Below, piece by piece: positions 1 through 7,265 of a stretch of 64,000 nucleotides of DNA. A program made the position numbers and the translations under genes. The notes beneath the pieces are model-generated. The model searched no databases. It saw only the letters and a list, made by a program, of their open reading frames with translations, and was not told the DNA's origin. Origin of the DNA: Streptomyces canus (GTDB lineage Bacteria; Actinomycetota; Actinomycetes; Streptomycetales; Streptomycetaceae); NCBI RefSeq assembly GCF_030815415.1, contig NZ_JAUSWW010000001.1:8494001-8558000 (forward strand), read 5' to 3'. How positions within the stretch are numbered: position 1 is the first letter of the stretch; the number at the start of each line of letters is the position of its first letter.

Positions 1-183
1 ATGCGCCAGTCGGTGGCGTCCGGGGAAAACGCGGTCATGCCCGAGAGATAGCAGGGGAATCACCGGCGGATCAAGCCGGAGGCCGGGGATCGACACTTCT
101 GAATCGTGATCACCGGCCGTAGATTTCTGGTCGTGGAGAGTCGTGGACATACGCCACGAGAACCGTCAGGGAAAGGCCAGAGC

Positions 184-666
184 ATGAGCACCAGCACCGC
201 CGTCGTCAACCCCGTCCTGCGGGTCGCCCCCGCGGCTCCGGCCGAGGCCGCCGCCTACTTCCGTGCGAGCCTCGTCTTCCACGCCGACGTGTCCGACGTC
301 GCCGCCGCCCTCGCCGCCGACGGCGACCCCGGTTTCGTCGTCCTCGACTCCCGTTCCACCGAGGCCTGGGACCAGGGCCACATCCCGGGCGCCGTCCACC
401 TGCCGACCGCGCTCGTCCCGGAGCAGGCCGAGCAGCTCCTCGACAAGAACGTGCCGGTCGTGACGTACTGCTGGGGCCCCGGCTGCAACGGCGCCACCCG
501 CTCGGCCCTGGCCCTCGCCGAACTCGGCTACCAGGTCAAGGAGATGCTCGGCGGCTTCGAGTACTGGGCGCGTGAGGGTTTCGCGTTCGAGACCTGGGAG
601 GGCGCGGAGCGCCGGGACACCGACCCGCTGACGGCGCCGGTGGGCGCGGAGAGCTGCGGGTGCTGA
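184..666 (+). CDS. rhodanese-like domain protein
   Basis: This 160-residue protein is a single rhodanese fold, a family that moves sulfane sulfur on a catalytic cysteine. The fold signatures are visible: 'VVLDSRSTEAWDQGHIPGAVHLP' region at about residues 57-79 and an active-site loop CWGPGCNGATR with Cys96 as the probable catalytic residue and a second cysteine at 101. The C-terminus ends in CGC, adding two more thiols. I chose the ATG at 184 because GGGAAAGG lies just upstream; an in-frame ATG at 106 would add a 26-residue tail unlike the family. It stands alone, and its sulfur acceptor cannot be told from context. Confidence 0.9.
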   Translation: MSTSTAVVNPVLRVAPAAPAEAAAYFRASLVFHADVSDVAAALAADGDPGFVVLDSRSTEAWDQGHIPGAVHLPTALVPEQAEQLLDKNVPVVTYCWGPGCNGATRSALALAELGYQVKEMLGGFEYWAREGFAFETWEGAERRDTDPLTAPVGAESCGC

Positions 667-831
667 GCCTGGCGCTCCGCCGCAGGGTCATGCTGGTGCG
701 CCTGGCGCTACGCCGTCAGTCCGTGCTGCTGAACCGGACGCTCCGCGAACGGGCGCGATAGCTGAATCCGATGTTCCGCTTTTTTGGCATCCACCGACGC
801 GAGCTGTCATGCACGCGGTAGATTCCGCGTC

Positions 832-1350
832 ATGGTGCGATATGCGGAGCCGGGCGCGGCGGAGTGGGTCGAGTCGGGCGGCGGGCCGCTGATAGCGGTG
901 CCGGAGACGGTGCTTCCGTTCTGGGCGGGCGCCGACGGCGACGAACTGGCCTCGGACTACGACCGGGCCTGCGAGGTGGACGGATACGTCGGACTGCTGC
1001 CCGTCGGGGACAGCGCCGCGCTCGTGCTCGGCGACGAGCCCGCCTCCACCACGTATCTGCCGGACCACGGCATCTTCGTACGGTGGTCCGCGGGGGAGTC
1101 CGAGGAGCGGCTGCTGGCCGAGGTGCCGACGGCGCTCGACACCGCCGTGTGGGGGCCCGAGGTCGCCTGGAACGTGCCGGGACCGGTGCTGCTGTTCGAC
1201 GCCGCGTGGCCCGGGAGCGACTCGCTGCGCACCGATCATGTGTGGATCGCGCTGGACCCCGGCCGTTACGCGGTGCGGGCGGCGCATGTGCGGCCCGGCC
1301 CGGAGACATGGCTGGGACTCGTACAACTGAGGCCGCTGGCGCACGAATAA
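832..1350 (+). CDS. Imm21-type immunity protein, orphan
   Basis: The protein has 172 residues and begins VRYAEPGAAEWVESGGGPL. The pattern WVES-GGPL, a Pro-Glu with tryptophan shortly after, then YDRACEVDGYVGL and ALVLGDEPA matches what I remember of the Imm21 family of polymorphic-toxin immunity proteins. Such proteins bind and neutralise a cognate toxin domain in the cytoplasm. No toxin-like gene (long, secreted, with repeats) lies beside it; the neighbours are a rhodanese and an SDR enzyme. The ATG at 832 removes 16 extra residues that would result from the ATG at 784. It could equally have become a housekeeping protein of unknown role. The family call is from memory. Confidence 0.75.
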   Translation: MVRYAEPGAAEWVESGGGPLIAVPETVLPFWAGADGDELASDYDRACEVDGYVGLLPVGDSAALVLGDEPASTTYLPDHGIFVRWSAGESEERLLAEVPTALDTAVWGPEVAWNVPGPVLLFDAAWPGSDSLRTDHVWIALDPGRYAVRAAHVRPGPETWLGLVQLRPLAHE

Positions 1351-1391
1351 TCATGTGCGCCACAGAAGCGCCCTGACCAACATGGTCGTCC

Positions 1392-2225
1392 ATGCCCCGA
1401 CTCCCGCACCCCGCACCCGAATCGCTCCGCCGCGACCCGCTGCCCCTGCGCGGTCGCACCGCCCTGGTCACCGGCGCCAGCAGACGCGGCGGCATCGGGC
1501 ACGCGGTGGCCCGCCGGCTGGCCGCCTACGGGGCGAGCGTCTACCTGCACCACCACGTGCCGCACGACGCCGCCCAGCCGTGGGGCGCCGACCGCCCCGA
1601 GGACGTGCTCGCCTTCGTGCGCGCGGCACAAGGCGATCCACAGGCCCGGATCGCAGCGGGCCCCGGTGACCTGTCCGACCCGGCCGCCCCAGCCGAACTG
1701 ATCGACACCGCCGTTTCCGCGCTCGGCGGCCGCCTCGACATCCTGGTCGCCAACCACGCCCTCAGCGGCAGTGACGGCACCCTCGACGAGATCGACGCGA
1801 CCATGCTCGACGCGCACTGGGCGGTCGACACCCGCTCGGTACTGCTGCTCGTGCAGGCCTACACCCGCCGCCGCTCGGACACCCCGGGCGGCCGGATCGT
1901 GATGATGACCTCCGGCCAGGACATCGCCGGCGGCATGCCGGGCGAGATCGCCTACGCCCTCCAGAAGGGCGCCCTGGCCTCCGTCACCCGCTCGCTCTCG
2001 ACCGCGCTCGCCGAGCAGGCGATCACGGTGAACACCGTCAACCCCGGCCCCGTGGACACGGATTACCTCACCGGCGAGGCGTACGAGGCCGTCGCGGCCC
2101 GCTTCCCCGCCGGCCGCTGGGGCATGCCGGACGACCCCGCCCGCCTCATCGCCTGGCTGGCGACGGACGAGGCGGGCTGGGTCACCGGGCAGGTGATCGA
2201 CTCGGAGGGCGGATTCCGGCGCTGA
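1392..2225 (+). CDS. SDR family oxidoreductase
   Basis: This 277-residue short-chain dehydrogenase/reductase carries the cofactor loop TGASRRGGIG at about residues 25-34, a variant ANHA in place of the usual NNAG, and the catalytic YxxxK as YALQK. The C-terminus GWVTGQVIDSEGGF is the normal family ending (family: G-x-x-I-x-x-D-G-G). The substrate is unknown. It uses NAD(P)(H) in the cytosol by family analogy. The start codon lies inside a short gap after the Imm21 gene (41 bases), so co-transcription is possible. Its stop lies in a short tandem duplication shared with the converging gene. Confidence 0.9.
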   Translation: MPRLPHPAPESLRRDPLPLRGRTALVTGASRRGGIGHAVARRLAAYGASVYLHHHVPHDAAQPWGADRPEDVLAFVRAAQGDPQARIAAGPGDLSDPAAPAELIDTAVSALGGRLDILVANHALSGSDGTLDEIDATMLDAHWAVDTRSVLLLVQAYTRRRSDTPGGRIVMMTSGQDIAGGMPGEIAYALQKGALASVTRSLSTALAEQAITVNTVNPGPVDTDYLTGEAYEAVAARFPAGRWGMPDDPARLIAWLATDEAGWVTGQVIDSEGGFRR

Positions 2226-2251
2226 CTCCGAGCGGGTTCCGGCGCTGACTC
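2214..2251. repeat. 23-bp tandem duplication at converging gene ends
   Basis: The 15-mer TTCCGGCGCTGACTC occurs at 2214-2228 and again at 2237-2251, a period of 23 bases. The first copy contains the SDR stop codon and the second runs into the stop of the converging DUF885 gene. It looks like a small slippage duplication in the convergent intergenic space. Confidence 0.7.
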
Positions 2252-3938
2252 AGAGCGCGGAGAGCTCGTCCACCAGATCGTCGAGGCCGAGGGAGCCCTG
2301 CGAGAGCGCCGCCATGTGCCACGCCTTGAGGTCGAAGGCGTCGCCGTGGCGGCGCCGCGCGTTCTCCCGGCCCAGCAGCCACGCCCGCTCGCCCAGCTTG
2401 TAGCCGATCGCCTGGCCCGGAATCGTCAGATAGCGGGTCAGCTCGCTCTCCACGAAGTCCGCCGGACGGCTGCTGTGCGCCCCGAAGAACTCCTGCGCCA
2501 GATCCGGCGTCCACCGCTCGCCCGGGTGGAACGGCGAGTCGGCCGGGATCTCCAGCTCCAGATGCATGCCGATGTCCACGATGACCCGCGCGGCCCGCAT
2601 CATCTGCGCGTCGAGATAGCCGAGCCGCTGCTCCGCGTCCGTGAGGAACCCGAGCTCGTCCATCAGCCGCTCCGCGTACAGCGCCCAGCCCTCGGCGTTG
2701 GCACTGACGATGCCGACCGTGGCCTGGTAGCGGGAGAGGCTGTCGGCGACGTGCACCCACTGCGCGAGCTGGAGGTGATGACCCGGGACGCCCTCGTGGT
2801 ACCAGGTCGAGACCAGGTCGTACGCCGGGAAGCGGGTCTGCCCCATCGTCGGCAGCCAGGTGCGGCCCGGGCGGGAGAAGTCCTCCGACGGAGGCGTGTA
2901 GTACGGGGCCGCCGCGCCGCCGGGCGGCGCGATGCAGGACTCCACCTTCCGTACCCGCTCGGCCAGTTCGAAGTGCGTGCCGTCCAGCGACTCGATCGCC
3001 TGGGTCATCAGGGCCTGGAGCCAGTCCCGGACCTCGTCGACGCCCTCGATGTGCTTGCCGTGCTCGTCGAGGTGCGCGAGCGCCGCCCACGGCGTCTCGG
3101 CGCCGGGGAGGATCTTCTCGGCCTCCTTCTTCATCTCGGCGAGGAGGCGGTGGTACTCGGACCAGCCGTACGCGTACGCCTCGTCCAGGTCGAGGTCCGT
3201 GCCGTTGAAGTAACGCGACCAGTGGGCGTAGCGCTCACGCCCCACCGTGTCCGGCGCGCCCTCGATCGCCGGCACGTACACGTCCCGCATCCAGTCCCGC
3301 AGCTCGGCGACGGAGGCGGTCGCGGCGCGGGCGGCCTCGTCGAGATCGGCGCGCAGGGCCTCGGGACCGTCCGCCGCGAAGTCCTCGAACCAGCCGCGGC
3401 CCGCACCCGTGTCCGCCCATTCGGTGAGCTGCTCGACGAAGGTGGCCGTGGGGCGCGGGGACGCGTACAGCTTGCGTTCCAGGCCGAGCGCGAGGGACTC
3501 GCGGTACCCCGCGTACGCGGCCGGCACGGCCCGCAGCCGTTCGGCGATCGCCGCCCACTCCTCCTCGGTCCCGGTCGGCGTCACGGTGAACACCTCGCGC
3601 ACCGAGTGTGCCGCCGTCGCCATGTTGCCGACCGAGCGCAGCCCCTCGTCCGCCTGGTGCACGGCGAGCTCCGCGGTGAGCCGCTCGCGCAGCAGCCGGG
3701 CGCAGCGGCGCTCGCTGTCACTGTCCGCACCGGGCTGCCGCTCGGCCTCGTCGAGCCGGGCGAGTGTGGCCCGCTGCAACTGTGCGAGCGCCTCCTGGCC
3801 AGCCGGTGAGGTGTCGGGCAGCCTGCTCGAACTCTCCTTCACGCCGAGGTACGTACCGGTGATCGGATCGAGGGCGATGAGGTCGTCGACGTAGGTGTCG
3901 GCGACCTCACGGGGCAGCTGGCTCTTGGTCTCTGACAT
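2250..3938 (-). CDS. DUF885 family protein (predicted zinc peptidase-like)
   Basis: The 562-residue protein belongs to DUF885. Its hallmark is the YHEGVPGHH motif at about residue 366, an HExxH-like zinc site extended by a histidine pair. It has no signal peptide, so it is probably cytosolic. The family is thought to be carboxypeptidase-like, but the substrate is not established. The start MSETKSQLPREV at 3938 was chosen over a start 28 residues earlier, because that extra stretch is rich in R/A and lies in the regulator's downstream space. The next gene upstream on the same strand, an Lrp regulator, ends 32 bases away. Confidence 0.88.
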   Translation of the reverse strand: MSETKSQLPREVADTYVDDLIALDPITGTYLGVKESSSRLPDTSPAGQEALAQLQRATLARLDEAERQPGADSDSERRCARLLRERLTAELAVHQADEGLRSVGNMATAAHSVREVFTVTPTGTEEEWAAIAERLRAVPAAYAGYRESLALGLERKLYASPRPTATFVEQLTEWADTGAGRGWFEDFAADGPEALRADLDEAARAATASVAELRDWMRDVYVPAIEGAPDTVGRERYAHWSRYFNGTDLDLDEAYAYGWSEYHRLLAEMKKEAEKILPGAETPWAALAHLDEHGKHIEGVDEVRDWLQALMTQAIESLDGTHFELAERVRKVESCIAPPGGAAAPYYTPPSEDFSRPGRTWLPTMGQTRFPAYDLVSTWYHEGVPGHHLQLAQWVHVADSLSRYQATVGIVSANAEGWALYAERLMDELGFLTDAEQRLGYLDAQMMRAARVIVDIGMHLELEIPADSPFHPGERWTPDLAQEFFGAHSSRPADFVESELTRYLTIPGQAIGYKLGERAWLLGRENARRRHGDAFDLKAWHMAALSQGSLGLDDLVDELSAL

Positions 3939-3970
3939 GCGGTCCATCCTCATACGAGGGGCCGCGCACG

Positions 3971-4462
3971 TCACGCGGATTGAGCCGAGGGCGTAGGCGG
4001 CAGCAGGGGTCCGCAGTCCCACTGCTGGAAGATCAGACGCGTCTCCACCCGGGCCACTTCACGATGGGCGGTGAACTCGTCCAGGACCAGCCGCTGCAGG
4101 TCCGTCATGTCCGCGACCGCGACATGGACCAGATAGTCGTCAGGGCCGGTCAGATGGAAGACGGTCCGTGACTCCGGAAGTGCCCGGATGCGCTCCACGA
4201 ACGGCCCCACCAACTCCCGCCGATGCGGCCTGACCTGCACGGACAGCAGTGCTTCAAGGCCGCGCCCCAGCTTCGTCGGGTCCAGCCGCAGCTGATGGCC
4301 GAGGATCACGCCGGCGCGCCGCAGCCGGGTCACCCGGTCCAGACAGGTCGACGCCGCGACCCCCACCTGGGCGGCGAGGTCGCGATAGGTGGTCCGGGCG
4401 TCGTTCTGCAGCAGCCGCAGAAGATGAAGGTCCACCGGATCCAGTACGACAGATTCGGCCAT
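3971..4462 (-). CDS. Lrp/AsnC family transcriptional regulator
   Basis: The 163-residue protein has an N-terminal winged helix-turn-helix (about residues 6-60; TYRDLAAQVGVAASTCLDRVTRL) and a RAM effector-binding domain (about 70-150). These regulators are multimers that respond to amino acids. It is divergent from a Cys/Met-metabolism PLP enzyme with a 60-base shared promoter region, the usual arrangement when the regulator controls that enzyme. The start MAESVVLDPVD at 4462 fits the family's N-terminus. Its ligand is not visible, but a sulfur amino acid is a reasonable inference. Confidence 0.92.
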   Translation of the reverse strand: MAESVVLDPVDLHLLRLLQNDARTTYRDLAAQVGVAASTCLDRVTRLRRAGVILGHQLRLDPTKLGRGLEALLSVQVRPHRRELVGPFVERIRALPESRTVFHLTGPDDYLVHVAVADMTDLQRLVLDEFTAHREVARVETRLIFQQWDCGPLLPPTPSAQSA

Positions 4463-4522
4463 TGGTCGAACGTAGCACGGTGTTTGGATCACTTACCCCG
4501 GTCGGTGTTCACTCTTGCCCGC

Positions 4523-5725
4523 ATGGAGACGACGCCTGCGCCCATGAGAGCCCTGGCCACCGAAGCCGTTCACGCCGGCCGCGACGACCTCGCCCGGCAG
4601 GGACTGCACGCCCCGCCCATCGACCTGTCGACCACCTACCCCTCGTACGACAGCCGAGGCGAGGCCGCCCGTATCGACGCCTTCGCCACCACAGGCGCCG
4701 ACCCGGAGGGCCCGCCCGTCTACGGCCGTCTCGGCAACCCGACCGTCGCCCGCTTCGAGACGGCCCTGGCCCGTCTGGAGGGCACCGAGTCCGCCGTGGC
4801 GTTCGCCAGCGGCATGGCCGCGCTGAGCGCGGTACTTCTCGTACGGGCCTCCCTCGGCCTGCGCCATGTCGTCGCCGTCCGCCCCCTGTACGGCTGCAGC
4901 GACCACCTGCTCACCGCCGGACTCCTCGGCTCCGAGGTGACCTGGACCGACCCTGCGGGCATCGCGGACGCGCTGCGCCCCGACACCGGCCTGGTCATGG
5001 TGGAGTCCCCGGCGAACCCGACCCTGGCCGAGGTGGACCTGCGGGCGGTGGCCCATGCCTGCGGCTCGGTCCCGCTGCTCGCGGACAACACCTTCGCCAC
5101 GCCCGTGCTCCAGCGCCCTGTGGAGCAGGGCGCGCGGCTGGTGCTGCACAGCGCCACCAAGTACCTCGGCGGGCACGGAGACGTGATGGCGGGGGTGGTG
5201 GCCTGCGACGAGGAGTTCGCCGGACGGCTGCGGCAGGTCCGTTTCGCCACGGGCGGCGTCCTGCACCCCTTGGCCGGATATCTGCTGCTGCGCGGCCTCT
5301 CCACCCTGCCGGTCCGCGTCCGCGCCGCTTCCGCCAACGCCGCCGAACTGGCCCGCCGCCTCGCCGCCGACCCCCGGATCGCCCGGGTCCACTACCCGCG
5401 CATCGGCGGCGCGATGATCGCCTTCGAGGTCCACGGCGACCCGCACGAGGTGATCGCGGGCGTCCGCCTGATCACCCCGGCGGTGAGCCTGGGCAGCGTG
5501 GACACCCTGATCCAGCACCCGGCGTCCATCAGCCACCGCATCGTGAACGAGGGCGACCGGCGGGAGGCAGGGGTCAGCGACCGGCTGCTGAGGATGTCGG
5601 TGGGGTTGGAGGACCTGGAGGATCTCTGGTCGGATCTGAACAACGCGCTGGGCCTTGTGCCGGGAAGGGGCGCGGGGAACTACGCGATCAGCCACAACGC
5701 CCCCGCAGTCGCCGGCGCCCCCTGA
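4523..5725 (+). CDS. Cys/Met metabolism PLP-dependent lyase (cystathionine/methionine gamma-lyase type)
   Basis: This 400-residue enzyme is a trans-sulfuration-family, fold-type I PLP enzyme. The Schiff-base lysine is in LHSATKYLGGHGD (about residue 214), and YGRLGNPT and ADNTFATP are typical cofactor and substrate segments. The family makes or breaks C-S bonds of cysteine, homocysteine or methionine in the cytosol. Between VHYP and GGAMIAFEV the usual stretch of about 20 residues is absent, so this is a short variant. The start at 4523 follows the 60-base region shared with the divergent Lrp regulator. Whether it is a cystathionine or methionine gamma-lyase cannot be decided from the sequence alone. 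Confidence 0.9.
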   Translation: METTPAPMRALATEAVHAGRDDLARQGLHAPPIDLSTTYPSYDSRGEAARIDAFATTGADPEGPPVYGRLGNPTVARFETALARLEGTESAVAFASGMAALSAVLLVRASLGLRHVVAVRPLYGCSDHLLTAGLLGSEVTWTDPAGIADALRPDTGLVMVESPANPTLAEVDLRAVAHACGSVPLLADNTFATPVLQRPVEQGARLVLHSATKYLGGHGDVMAGVVACDEEFAGRLRQVRFATGGVLHPLAGYLLLRGLSTLPVRVRAASANAAELARRLAADPRIARVHYPRIGGAMIAFEVHGDPHEVIAGVRLITPAVSLGSVDTLIQHPASISHRIVNEGDRREAGVSDRLLRMSVGLEDLEDLWSDLNNALGLVPGRGAGNYAISHNAPAVAGAP

Positions 5726-5729
5726 GTCG

Positions 5730-7136
5730 CTACGGCGCTTCTGCGTTCGTCACACTGACCATGCCCTCTCCCAGCGCGGCGACCCCGTCCAGCCGCGCAG
5801 TGATCACCAGGGTCCCCTCCTCGATCTGATAGTCGAGGGGGAGCCCCAGCCCCCGCATCGCCGCGACCATCCCCGTGTTGGACGCCTGAGTCACCGCGTA
5901 CACACTCTCGCACCCGGCCTCAAGAGCCATCCCCACCAACCTGCGGAGCAACTCCGCACCGATACCGCGCCGCTGCCACTCGTCCTCCACGAGCAGCGCG
6001 ACCTCCGTCTCGTCCCCGTCCCACAGCAGATGACCCAGCCCGACCATCCGGCCCGAGGTCGTCTCCACGGCGACGGTCCGCCCGAAGCGCGGACTGAGCA
6101 GGTGGTTCAGGTACCGGTCCGCGTCGCCCACCGGCCCGTGATATCGCAGCGACAACGTCCGCTGCGAGCAGCGCTCGTGCATCGCCTTCGCCGCGTCCAG
6201 GTCGCCGACGTCGGCCCGGCGTACGGTGATGTCGTTGCCCTCGGGCAGCGTCAGTACGTCCTGGCTGCGCGGCACCCGGGGGCCGAGCACCGCGTCCAGC
6301 TCCACCAGGGCCCGCGCCCGCGCGAACTCGGTCGGGGTGAACGGCAGATAGGGCCGCTCGACGGTGATCACTCCGCCTTCCGGCGCCCGCAGCCGCATCA
6401 CCGTGTCCTCGAGCGCGCCCTCGGTGGGCACGGTCTCGGGCCCCGGACCCGCGGGCGACTGCCGGATCGTGCACCGGCCCAGCAACTGCCGCAGCGTCAG
6501 CGGGAGTTCCGCCGCGTCCAGCGCGGTACGGGTCGCGAGACCGAGGACCCGGGTCGGAGCGTCGACCAGGTCGTGGGCGTCGGCCCGCTCGATCCAGGTA
6601 CCGGCACCGCCGGCCAGCGAGACCGCCCGGGTGATGCCGGACGCCTCCAGCGAACCGGGCGCCCGCAGCAGGAACTCGTCCACCGTGCCCTCGGCCAGTG
6701 GATGCGTCTGCAGGCTGAGGATGTCGACCCGGTGACCGGCGAGCGCCGTGCACAGCGCGGCCAGTGATCCCGGCTCGTCCTTCACCGTCGTCCGCATCCG
6801 CCACAGCGTGTTCGCCCCGGCCTCGGCCGGGGACTGCTCGGACGGCCCGGCCTGCTCCGGGGAGAGCGGCCGGGCGTCGATATCGGTGGCGTCGATCGGC
6901 GGTGCGTGACCGTGGTGTCGTGCCCACCATGTGTGGAACGCCGCCGTGGCGACCAGTGCGACCGCCGAGATCAGCAGCAGCGCCGGACCGTCGGGTCCGT
7001 GCCCGACCAGATTCGCGACGGCGTCCGCCACCGCGACCGCCGTGAAGAGTGCGGCGAGTTCGATGACGTCCCGCCGCCAGTGGTGGACCGGACGGCCATG
7101 CCTCGCACGCGTCACATCGGACATTTCTCGTTTCAT
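5730..7136 (-). CDS. membrane-anchored ACT-GNAT acetyltransferase
   Basis: The 468-residue protein joins three parts. Two hydrophobic segments (about residues 23-44 and 50-66) form a membrane anchor. An ACT-like region (about 108-185, starting RMRTTVKDEPGSLAALC) would bind an amino acid. A C-terminal GNAT domain (about 305-450) has the acetyl-CoA loop QRRGIGAELL. In other actinobacteria, ACT-GNAT fusions are lysine acetyltransferases switched by amino acids; the membrane anchor is unusual to me. Start codons at 7136 and 7124 are both possible and neither has a strong Shine-Dalgarno. Its stop lies four bases from the converging PLP enzyme gene. Confidence 0.82.
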   Translation of the reverse strand: MKREMSDVTRARHGRPVHHWRRDVIELAALFTAVAVADAVANLVGHGPDGPALLLISAVALVATAAFHTWWARHHGHAPPIDATDIDARPLSPEQAGPSEQSPAEAGANTLWRMRTTVKDEPGSLAALCTALAGHRVDILSLQTHPLAEGTVDEFLLRAPGSLEASGITRAVSLAGGAGTWIERADAHDLVDAPTRVLGLATRTALDAAELPLTLRQLLGRCTIRQSPAGPGPETVPTEGALEDTVMRLRAPEGGVITVERPYLPFTPTEFARARALVELDAVLGPRVPRSQDVLTLPEGNDITVRRADVGDLDAAKAMHERCSQRTLSLRYHGPVGDADRYLNHLLSPRFGRTVAVETTSGRMVGLGHLLWDGDETEVALLVEDEWQRRGIGAELLRRLVGMALEAGCESVYAVTQASNTGMVAAMRGLGLPLDYQIEEGTLVITARLDGVAALGEGMVSVTNAEAP

Positions 7137-7265
7137 ACAGCCACTGTGAAGGAACGGTGTTGCGTGATCACGAACGCTTTGTGACCGGGCGGTAAAGACT
7201 AGATCTGCACCATTTGTGGCTGTTCTTACGTTTGCGCTGAGGCAGACGGTGCAGGGGAGCGACGG

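Noticed and set aside
1..51. Reading frame ending in TAG at 49-51
   Set aside because: It could be the tail of a gene entering the window, but 16 codons with no family sign cannot support a call.
667..715. Near-repeat GCCTGGCGCTNCGCCG at 667-682 and 700-715
   Set aside because: Sixteen bases with one mismatch in GC-rich intergenic DNA is too little to propose a function.
2316..3809. 497-codon plus-strand frame opposite the DUF885 gene
   Set aside because: It is an Arg/Val/Gly-rich shadow of a well-supported gene, a common effect of high G+C.
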